A stretch of DNA of 64,000 nt from Micromonospora haikouensis. GTDB taxonomy: Bacteria; Actinomycetota; Actinomycetes; Mycobacteriales; Micromonosporaceae. Below, one piece after another: positions 55,570 to 64,000 of the stretch. Position numbers and translations under genes: made by a program. Numbering within the stretch: position 1 is the stretch's first letter; each line of letters starts with the position of its first letter. The stretch is taken from NCBI RefSeq assembly GCF_900091595.1, contig NZ_FMCW01000019.1:62001-126000 (forward strand), read 5' to 3'. Under the pieces are notes generated by a model, which saw nothing but the letters and a program-made list of their open reading frames with translations, ran no database searches and was not told the DNA's origin.

Positions 55570-57168
55570 CTAGTAGCCGCGCCACTCGACGCGGGCGTAC
55601 TCCAGCACCCTGGGCCGCAGCAGCGTGGAGGCGGGCACGTCGAGCCGGCCCCGGTCGGCGGGGAAGTTGGCGGCCGACGCCAGCGTGCCGGCGGTGAGGA
55701 AGCGCAGCCGGGGGGCGTCGGCGGGCAGCGCCAGCGCGGGCGGGGCGGCCCCCGGGGCGGCGAGCACGAACCCCCAGTCGCCGAAGCTGGGCACGTCGAC
55801 GTGGTACGGCACCGTGGCGAAGCCGGCCTCGCGCACCGACGCCTCGATCGACCAGTACGACCGGGGCGCGAAGTACGGCGAGCCGGACTGCACGACGAGC
55901 CGCCCGCCGTCAGCGAGGACCGCCCGGACCAGCGCGTAGAACTCGACGGTGTAGAGCTTGGCGGTGGCCGTCTCGTCGGGATCGGGCAGGTCGGCGACGA
56001 CCACGTCGAACCGTTCGGTGGCGGAGCGCAGCCAGCCGAACGCGTCGACGTTGACCACCCGCACCCGGGGGTCGGCGAACGCGTCGCCGTTCAGCTCGCG
56101 CAGCTGCGGCTCGCTGCGGGCCAGCGCCACCACGGCCGGGTCGAGGTCGACGACGGTCACCCGCCGCACGTCGGGGTAGCGCAGGATCTCCCGCACCGCG
56201 AGCCCGTCGCCGGCGCCGAGCACCAGCACCTCGCCGCGCGGGCCGTTCAGCGCGGGGTGCACGAGCGCCTCGTGGTAGCGGTACTCGTCGACCGAGCTGA
56301 ACTGGAGGTCGCCGTTGAGGAACAGCCGCAGGTCGGTGTCGGCGTGCCCGACCTCCCGCACCGAGCGGGTCAGCACGATCTCCTGGTAGCGGCTGCGCTC
56401 GGCGTGCACCACCGGGTCGCGGTAGAGCTGCTGGCGGGCGGTCACCTCGAAGTCGGCGGCGGTGACCCAGGCGTACCCCAAACAGAGCGCGACCACGACG
56501 GAGCCGGCGCCGACGGCGACGCGCGCCCGGCGGCTCAGCTCCGCCCGGAACACGGTGCAGACCAGCGCCACGCCGGCCACCGCGTTCACCGCGCCGACCA
56601 CCAGCGCGCCCTTGAGCTGCCCGAAGACCGGGATCAGCAGGAACGGGAAGGCCAGCCCGCCGAGCAGCGCGCCGACGTAGTCGGCGGCGAACAGGTCGGC
56701 CACGGCGCTGCCGGCGGACTGCTGGCGGATGCGTTGCAGCATGACCATCAGCAGCGGGATCTCCGCGCCGATGAGCAGCCCGAGCACGAACGCGGTGCCG
56801 ACCAGCGCCGGGCCGTACAGGTCGAGCCACGCGAACGCGGCGTAGAGGCCGAGCACCGACAGCCCGCCGAGCAGGGCGAGGACCAGCTCGACCACGGCGA
56901 ACGCGGCGGCGGCCCGGGGCTGCAACGGCTTCGCGGCGAGCGCGCCGACGCCCATCGCGAAGACCATCACGCCGAGCACGATCGACGCCTGACCGACGGC
57001 GTCGCCGATCAGGTAGCTGCCGAGCGCGACCAGGGCCAGCTCGTAGACCAGGCCGCAGGCGGCGCAGACGAAGACCGCGACCAGCACCGCCGAGCGGGCC
57101 AGCCGCCAGCGCGGCCGGGCGGCGGCGGGGGCCTCGCCGTCGACCGCCGCCGGCACCTCGGTGGTCAC
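55570..57168 (-). CDS. Membrane-bound spermidine synthase-like aminopropyltransferase
   Basis: The 532-residue protein has seven membrane helices (residues 25-240) and then a spermidine synthase domain: YQEIVLTRS, LFLNGDLQFSSVDEYRYHEALVHPAL, VLVLGAGDGLAVREILRY, VTVVDLDP and VVADLPDPDE. The HE and DxP residues for decarboxylated SAM and the amine are kept. Fusion to membrane helices suggests a substrate at the membrane rather than free putrescine. GTG at 57168 overlaps the preceding stop as GTGA. Confidence 0.9.
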   Translation of the reverse strand: MTTEVPAAVDGEAPAAARPRWRLARSAVLVAVFVCAACGLVYELALVALGSYLIGDAVGQASIVLGVMVFAMGVGALAAKPLQPRAAAAFAVVELVLALLGGLSVLGLYAAFAWLDLYGPALVGTAFVLGLLIGAEIPLLMVMLQRIRQQSAGSAVADLFAADYVGALLGGLAFPFLLIPVFGQLKGALVVGAVNAVAGVALVCTVFRAELSRRARVAVGAGSVVVALCLGYAWVTAADFEVTARQQLYRDPVVHAERSRYQEIVLTRSVREVGHADTDLRLFLNGDLQFSSVDEYRYHEALVHPALNGPRGEVLVLGAGDGLAVREILRYPDVRRVTVVDLDPAVVALARSEPQLRELNGDAFADPRVRVVNVDAFGWLRSATERFDVVVADLPDPDETATAKLYTVEFYALVRAVLADGGRLVVQSGSPYFAPRSYWSIEASVREAGFATVPYHVDVPSFGDWGFVLAAPGAAPPALALPADAPRLRFLTAGTLASAANFPADRGRLDVPASTLLRPRVLEYARVEWRGY

Positions 57169-57947
57169 GCCTTCCCCGGGGTACGCCCGGCGGACGCCGC
57201 CGCGCGCTGCCGGCTGCGCTGCACGAACCCGACGGTGAACAGCAGCGCGGTGACCAGCAGCAGCCCGCCGGTGGCGAGCAGCCAGCCCCAGCGGTCCCGC
57301 CAGAAGTCGCTGCCGGCGTCGGGCAGCGGGGCGGCGGTCGCGCCGGGCCGCGCGGTGGGGGCGGCGGCGGGGGGCACCACGCCGGTCTCGGCGAGCAGCA
57401 GCGGCAGCGCGACGGCGGCCCGGCAGACCGCCCAGCCGGGGTCGTCGACGAACACGTCCTCCACGAGGCCGAAGCGGGCGAGACCGGTCTCGACGGCGTA
57501 CAGGTCGGCGCGGTCGATGTCGGGCGAGCCGTTCACGTCGATGAGCGCGTAGTCGCTGCTCTCGCTGCTCTCCGACGTGTAGCGGACGTCGGCGGTCACC
57601 TCGACCCAGCGCGGGCAGGCCGGGTCGTCGACCACGGGGACCCCGTCACCGAGGTTGGAGCCGACGCTGATCGGGTCGGAGGTGAACCGGCTCTCCAGCC
57701 GCCAGCCGTAGCAGATGCCCTGGCTGCTGGCGGCCTGGGCGAGGATCGGCACGGTGTCGGCCCGCTCGTCGACCCCTGGGGCGGGGACAGTGGTGCCGCC
57801 GGAGTCGCCGTTGGTCACGCTGATGCCGATGCAGCCGCCGACGAGGATGACGGTCACCAGCGCGACGACCCAGCCGCTGGCCGCCGACGACTTCTTCGCC
57901 GCCGGCTGGCCGGGCCGCCCGCCACCCGGGTGCTTGCCCGCGGTCAT
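57165..57947 (-). CDS. Membrane protein with large extracytoplasmic domain
   Basis: A 260-residue protein with an N-terminal helix (about 26-46), an outside domain of about 130 residues with two Cys pairs (GICYGWRLESRF, DPACPRWVEVTADVRY, GWAVCRAAVALPLLL) and a second helix near the C-terminus (about 222-242). ATG at 57947 overlaps the DUF350 stop by one base. The family is unknown to me. Its place between DUF350 and the aminopropyltransferase gene suggests a partner or sensor in the same membrane system. Confidence 0.75.
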   Translation of the reverse strand: MTAGKHPGGGRPGQPAAKKSSAASGWVVALVTVILVGGCIGISVTNGDSGGTTVPAPGVDERADTVPILAQAASSQGICYGWRLESRFTSDPISVGSNLGDGVPVVDDPACPRWVEVTADVRYTSESSESSDYALIDVNGSPDIDRADLYAVETGLARFGLVEDVFVDDPGWAVCRAAVALPLLLAETGVVPPAAAPTARPGATAAPLPDAGSDFWRDRWGWLLATGGLLLVTALLFTVGFVQRSRQRAAASAGRTPGKA

Positions 57948-58378
57948 CAGCTGATCGCGGCGGCGATGATCGCACCGGTGGCCAGGTGCACGACGGCGGA
58001 CACCCACACGGCGGGGTGCGGCTCAGGATCGACCAGCAGCTCGCCGAGCCGCCCCGGGGTCACGGCGTCGAGCAGCAGGAATGCGGCGGCCATGATGACC
58101 AGGCCGACGATCCCGTAGGCCGCCGCGCCGACGAGGCCGAGCACGAAGTCGTCCTCGCTGGCGACGATCGCGGCGACCACGATGGTGCCGACGCCGAGCA
58201 GGTTCGACGAGAGCAGCAGGGCGGCGTTGCGGTTGCGCTCGGTCCAGATCAGCTCGTGCAGCTTGCCGGGGGTGGCCACGTCGACCAGCCCGTAGCCGAT
58301 GCCCATCAGGACGACGCCGACCACGCCGTAGGCGAGGGTGACCAGCAGATCGGTGACGAGGTTCTGCAAGGGGGACAC
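57947..58378 (-). CDS. DUF350 membrane protein
   Basis: A 143-residue protein of four helices formed by two similar halves: VTLAYGVVGVVLMGIGYGLVDVATPGKL and VGAAAYGIVGLVIMAAAFLLLDAVTPGRL. The internal repeat with D-x-x-TPG is the DUF350 (YjfL) signature. DUF350 genes occur near PspA-like and polyamine-linked genes in other bacteria. The start is GTG at 58378, 25 bp after the DUF4247 stop. Confidence 0.9.
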   Translation of the reverse strand: MSPLQNLVTDLLVTLAYGVVGVVLMGIGYGLVDVATPGKLHELIWTERNRNAALLLSSNLLGVGTIVVAAIVASEDDFVLGLVGAAAYGIVGLVIMAAAFLLLDAVTPGRLGELLVDPEPHPAVWVSAVVHLATGAIIAAAIS

Positions 58379-58403
58379 TCCAGGGTGAGGGGCGTTCGTC
58401 GGG

Positions 58404-58829
58404 CTACTTGCCGGCGCCGGGGCCGCCGCCCCGGACGGTGCTGCCGCGTCCCCAGCCCCAGTGCGACCCGACGGTCGAGTGGTAACGGGGGTAGGCGGTG
58501 GTGAGGCGTTCGAGCAGGATCACCGAGCCGGCGGCGATCGGCAGGATCACCACCGAGTCGTCGTCGTAGCGCAGGTAGACGCCGCTGCCGTCGACGTACT
58601 GGTCGGCCGGCTGCCAGGCGTCGGTGACCTCCTTGGCGACCTGGCTGGGCGTCTTCGTCGAGGTGTACGCCACGGCGTCCCGGCCGATGTCGCGGCTGGC
58701 CGCCCGGTTGTACCGGTCCTGCACGTAGCCGCGCGGGGAGAAGTTGCCGTAGAAGATCGCGAAGGCGGCGAGCAGCGCGCCGACCACGGCGACCGCCGCT
58801 CCCACCACGAACCAGCGTCGGTACGTCAC
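58404..58829 (-). CDS. DUF4247 protein
   Basis: A 141-residue protein with an N-terminal membrane helix (about 8-28) and an outside domain containing YVQDRYNRAASRDIGRDAVAYTSTKTPSQVAKEVTDAWQPADQY, YLRYDDDSVVILP and a C-terminal YHSTVGSHWGWGRG. This is the DUF4247 pattern. GTG at 58829 overlaps the DUF2617 stop as GTGA. Confidence 0.88.
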   Translation of the reverse strand: MTYRRWFVVGAAVAVVGALLAAFAIFYGNFSPRGYVQDRYNRAASRDIGRDAVAYTSTKTPSQVAKEVTDAWQPADQYVDGSGVYLRYDDDSVVILPIAAGSVILLERLTTAYPRYHSTVGSHWGWGRGSTVRGGGPGAGK

Positions 58830-59329
58830 AGCGCCACCACCGTCTCGGTCAGGACCAGCTCGTTGGTCTGGGGGTACGCGTGCCAGGTGCGCCAGCCGAC
58901 CGCCCCGTCCGGCGGGTCGGCGCGCACGGCGAGGGCGGTCACCGCGTCGGCGTCGCCGGGGAACACCCCGACCAGCGCGTACGGGTCGCCGGCCAACTCG
59001 GCGCGGAGCGCGGCGACCCGGGTGCTCAGCTCCGCCCCGGCCGGGCGCAGCACGGTGGCGGTGAACCGGTAGCCGTTCGCCTCGTCCAGCCGGGTCGCGG
59101 GCAGCTCGGGCGGGCGGCCGGGGAGGCAGGCGACGGTCTCGGTCAGCTCGATGCCGGCCGCGCGCAGCACCACCTGGTGTGACGCGCCGAGCAGCCGCAG
59201 CCGCAGCCGGATCCCGGCGGGCAGGTCGAGGTCGAGCACGTGCAGCGCGGGGCGTTCGCCGTCGCCGAGGGCGAGGCTGAGGTCGGCGGCGCTGGTGTCG
59301 ACGTACGGGGCGTCGAGGGTGACCAGCAC
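58826..59329 (-). CDS. DUF2617 protein
   Basis: A 167-residue soluble protein matching DUF2617: an N-terminal MLVTLDAPYVDTSAADLSLAL, LRLLGASHQVVL, ETVACLPG and WRTWHAYPQTNELVLTETVV at the end. Its function is unknown. The start is GTG, four bases after the DUF4178 stop. It is the only fully soluble member of this operon. Confidence 0.9.
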   Translation of the reverse strand: MLVTLDAPYVDTSAADLSLALGDGERPALHVLDLDLPAGIRLRLRLLGASHQVVLRAAGIELTETVACLPGRPPELPATRLDEANGYRFTATVLRPAGAELSTRVAALRAELAGDPYALVGVFPGDADAVTALAVRADPPDGAVGWRTWHAYPQTNELVLTETVVAL

Positions 59330-59333
59330 GGGG

Positions 59334-59966
59334 TCAGCTCACCTTCGCCGGGCCGGACTGCGGGTAGATCATCACGTCGGAGCGGTGCAGCTCGTCGCCC
59401 CGGGCCACCTCCCACGCGGCGTTGCCGTACGCCTCGAAGGAGAGCCGCAGCTTCCCCGGGCCCCGGTAGTCGTGGTAGCGCATCGCGCCGGACGGGTCGA
59501 GGCCCGTGCTGCCGGTGGCGTTGAACCGCGCGTGCCCGGCCTCCTTGCTGACGTACCGGTGACCGTCGAGGTCGATGCTCGGCGCGCCCGGGGTGATGGT
59601 GAGCGCCGGATCGGTCGTCCAGAGCACCATGATCACGTCAGGGTCCTCCTCGACGGAGAGCCAGAGCTGGCCACCGGCCGCGTCGTCGAGCAGGTGCTCC
59701 GACCAGGTCCAGCTGCCCTCCCTGAGCAGCACCGAGCCGCGCACCCCGTACGAGGTGCCGCGGATCTCGACGATGTCGCCGGGGCTCAGCCGGCGCGGGT
59801 CGCCCCGCAGCGCGTCGGCGTCGCGGTCCCGGAACGGGTCCACCGGGCCGGGCCGCCCGCCCGTGCGCCTACGGGAACGTTGCATCGCCACCACGGCGAC
59901 GACGACACCGGCCACCGCGATGAGGCAGCCCGCCGCCGTCACCAGATACGCCACCGAACCGTTCAA
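59334..59966 (-). CDS. DUF4178 protein
   Basis: A 210-residue protein with an N-terminal membrane helix and a DUF4178 beta-rich domain: LSPGDIVEIRGTSYGVRGSVLL, EGSWTWSEHLLDD, WLSVEEDPD, and the final GDELHRSDVMIYP. TTG at 59966 is selected because GGGGAGG lies eight bases upstream; a TTG at 60008 would add 14 residues. It is the first gene of the seven-gene operon. Confidence 0.82.
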   Translation of the reverse strand: MNGSVAYLVTAAGCLIAVAGVVVAVVAMQRSRRRTGGRPGPVDPFRDRDADALRGDPRRLSPGDIVEIRGTSYGVRGSVLLREGSWTWSEHLLDDAAGGQLWLSVEEDPDVIMVLWTTDPALTITPGAPSIDLDGHRYVSKEAGHARFNATGSTGLDPSGAMRYHDYRGPGKLRLSFEAYGNAAWEVARGDELHRSDVMIYPQSGPAKVS

Positions 59967-60039
59967 CCCGATCGCCTCCCCCAGTCGCGTCGGCGGAGAC
60001 GGTAACAACCCCGCGCACGTGGCGAAACCCGAGCAGAGT

Positions 60040-60053
60040 TGAGTAATGACTCA
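60040..60053. promoter_or_regulatory. TGAGT-N4-ACTCA dyad before the DUF4178 operon
   Basis: TGAGTAATGACTCA (60040-60053) is a 14-bp palindrome with a four-base centre, 74 bp before the chosen DUF4178 start and two bases from the stop of the next gene upstream. It is the only conspicuous dyad in the gap and could be an operator for the operon. Confidence 0.4.
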
Positions 60054-60054
60054 G

Positions 60055-60426
60055 TTACGAACCGTCCTCAGGTCGGTTGAGCTGCGTGTTCGCGTACTCG
60101 CCCAGCTTGGTCCGGCCCATGAGGCAGCCGGCGAAGGTGACGAACTCGGCCTCGGAGCCGCGCAGCGCCTCCCAGGCGGCGCGGGCGGCGGCCGGGTCGA
60201 CCCGCCCCAGCAGGGTCGCCGCGTACGCCCGGCCGGCCGGCGAGCCGTGCGCCAGCAGCCAGTCGACCTTCCGCCGGGCCCGCTCCGGGTGCGCGTCGAG
60301 CTGCCGCTCGACCTCGAAGTACGCCTCGGTCTCCGGCAGCACCGTGCCGGCGAAGCCGACCCCGCCGAAGGCGAGGGTGTCGGTGCCCGCCAGCTCCCGC
60401 ACGGCCGCATCGAGCCGATCGCCCAT
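60055..60426 (-). CDS. Small soluble protein of unknown function
   Basis: A 123-residue protein starting MGDRLDAAVRELAGTDTLAFGG, with FEVERQLDAHPERARRKVDWLLAHGSPAGRAYAATLL, a helical repeat-like segment, and EFVTFAGCLMGRTKLGEYAN. GAGGGGG with TTGAGG lies before the ATG at 60426. I do not recognise a family. It lies between repeat copy 4 and the DUF4178 operon, same strand. Confidence 0.7.
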   Translation of the reverse strand: MGDRLDAAVRELAGTDTLAFGGVGFAGTVLPETEAYFEVERQLDAHPERARRKVDWLLAHGSPAGRAYAATLLGRVDPAAARAAWEALRGSEAEFVTFAGCLMGRTKLGEYANTQLNRPEDGS

Positions 60427-60439
60427 CCTCAACCCCCTC

Positions 60440-60495
60440 GAAAGGAAGGGCCCCCTGTTAACGCAAAACGTTGTACAGGGGGCCCCTATTAACAT
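60440..60495. repeat. GGGCCC-family palindrome, copy 4
   Basis: AAAGGAAGGGCCCCCTG with TTAACGC, and ACAGGGGGCCCC with TATTAAC, form a hairpin with arms of about 12 bp in the core. The copy lies 13 bp after the clpB stop (same strand) and 13 bp before the next gene start, so it can serve as the clpB terminator. Confidence 0.85.
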
Positions 60496-60508
60496 TCACG
60501 CCAGCGGG

Positions 60509-63100
<2,592 letters not shown>

Positions 63101-63145
63101 GGGCTCCCCCGGATCGGCGTGTCCACTAGGAAGGACACAACCAGA

Positions 63146-63166
63146 GTTGAGCCTATTCCGCTCAAC
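63146..63166 (-). promoter_or_regulatory. HAIR (HspR) operator of clpB
   Basis: GTTGAGC-N7-GCTCAAC is a perfect dyad (63146-63152 with 63160-63166). It matches the HAIR consensus CTTGAGT-N7-ACTCAAG in TTGAG...CTCAA and spacing. It is located in the clpB promoter region. HspR represses clpB, dnaK operons in actinomycetes, so this site predicts heat induction. Confidence 0.85.
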
Positions 63167-63231
63167 CTTGCGACTGTGACCTGCGTCACTCAAGAGTCGG
63201 CCGGGCGGCGGGCGCGGGGCGGCGCGGCCGG

Positions 63232-64000
63232 TCAGGCCGGGGCCAGCACCACGCGCACCCAGCGGCGGTTGCCGACCGGCCCGGTGGCCAGCAACACCTC
63301 GTCGGGGGCACGGCCCACCAGCGTGCCGTCGGCCAGCAGGGTCAGGTAGTGCTTGGGGGCGACCGGCCAGTCGAGCCGGTCGTACCGTCCGTCGGCCACC
63401 ACGCCCGCGCCGTCCGGGCCGTTGACGGCGAACCGGCCGGTGGTCAGCGGCACCACGGAGTCCGCCCGCGCGGGATGCCCCGCGGCGGGCACCGCCACCC
63501 ACCGGCCCAGATACCGCCAGAGCGCCGGGAAGCCGCTCCGGTCCGGCGGCCAGCCGACCAGCCGCGCCTCGCCGTCCGGCCCGACCATCGGCCGCAGCAC
63601 CCCGACCTCGCCGTCGGGCACCGGCACGGGGGTCGACTGCCAGGTGCGCCCCCGGTCCGTCGAGACCGCCGCGTACGGCTTCCCGCCGTCGACGCCGGCC
63701 ACCACCAGCAGGCCGCGGGCCTCGACGACGCCGTGCGGCGCCGGCACGGGCGGCTTGGCGGGCAGGGGTGTCGCCCGCAGCCCCGCCCAGCGGACCACCC
63801 GACCGGTGGGGTAGTCGATCTGGAACCGGCCCTGGGCGGCCCGCCAGGCGACGGGCTCCTGGTCCCCGTTCGTGTGCGCGAAGGTGCGCCCGCCGTCGGT
63901 GGAGGTGTAGTAGCCGTGCGGCTCGGCGAGCAGTCTCAGCACGCCCGGGGCGGCGTAGAGCTGCTGGTTCTCGGCGACCGGGCGGGGGTGGGTGAGCCGC
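63232..64000 (-). CDS. BNR-repeat (sialidase-like beta-propeller) protein, 5' end outside window
   Basis: At least 256 residues of the C-terminal part are visible; the frame stays open to the window edge. The Asp-box repeats YYTSTDGGRTFAHT and YAAVSTDRGRTWQST (S/T-x-D-x-G-x-T-W type) indicate BNR beta-propeller blades, and the pattern repeats around LVGWPPDRSGFPALWRYLG. A signal peptide cannot be judged. The protein may be a surface carbohydrate-binding or photosystem-assembly-like propeller of unknown role. The gap to clpB holds the HAIR site. Confidence 0.75.
   Translation of the reverse strand, partial: RLTHPRPVAENQQLYAAPGVLRLLAEPHGYYTSTDGGRTFAHTNGDQEPVAWRAAQGRFQIDYPTGRVVRWAGLRATPLPAKPPVPAPHGVVEARGLLVVAGVDGGKPYAAVSTDRGRTWQSTPVPVPDGEVGVLRPMVGPDGEARLVGWPPDRSGFPALWRYLGRWVAVPAAGHPARADSVVPLTTGRFAVNGPDGAGVVADGRYDRLDWPVAPKHYLTLLADGTLVGRAPDEVLLATGPVGNRRWVRVVLAPA

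Overview
The window is about 73% GC by eye, has strong G/C third-position bias, many GTG starts and short intergenic gaps, and reads as chromosome of an actinomycete. Two small dispersed palindromic elements (a GGGCCC-centred ~55-bp family in four copies, and a 60-bp element with GGTGATCAAGAG ends) match repeats I remember from Micromonospora and relatives. Together with the gene content they make Micromonosporaceae, probably Micromonospora, the best guess; no 16S or other marker is present to prove it.

Layout. 1-13 kb: a truncated radical SAM gene, purM, purF and a sterol-carrier-like gene (all minus); a secreted, membrane-anchored protein with a very long Gly/Tyr/Gln-rich cytoplasmic tail (plus); then purS-purQ-purL-comB (minus); a secreted S1 protease and a YbjQ protein. 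13-20 kb: purB, a lipoprotein, a secreted TNT-type (NADase toxin) protein with a small downstream partner, and a two-gene glycosyltransferase unit. 20-24 kb: fadA2-like thiolase divergent from fabG4-htdX-like genes. 24-28 kb: a four-gene operon of NrtR-like NUDIX regulator, J-domain/pseudokinase, vWA protein and a divergent PurA paralog, which I consider the best candidate for an undescribed system. 28-35 kb: DedA, HEAT-repeat protein, TetR divergent from SCP2, acyl-CoA dehydrogenase and acyl-CoA ligase, then a serine beta-lactamase-like enzyme. 35-51 kb: purD, purA, a DAGK-like protein, a ParA/EspI-like ATPase, DUF3151, LOG, fba, a YvlD/holin-like membrane protein, the Hen1-Pnkp RNA repair pair and a second DedA. 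51-64 kb: ArsR, pyrE, an SDR, several membrane proteins, a tightly overlapped operon (DUF4178, DUF2617, DUF4247, DUF350, a membrane protein, a membrane-bound spermidine synthase-like enzyme, a further membrane protein), clpB with a HAIR operator, and a truncated BNR-repeat gene.

How it works together. The backbone is purine biosynthesis (purF, purM, purL/Q/S, purB, purD, purA) mixed with a conserved actinobacterial core (purA, DUF3151, fba, DedA, pyrE, clpB in the same order I recall from Mycobacterium tuberculosis). Lipid metabolism genes form two separately regulated units, each with a visible operator. Accessory functions (toxin, RNA repair, rSAM enzyme, uncharacterised operons) lie between the core genes. 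No tRNA, rRNA, CRISPR array, insertion sequence or prophage was seen.
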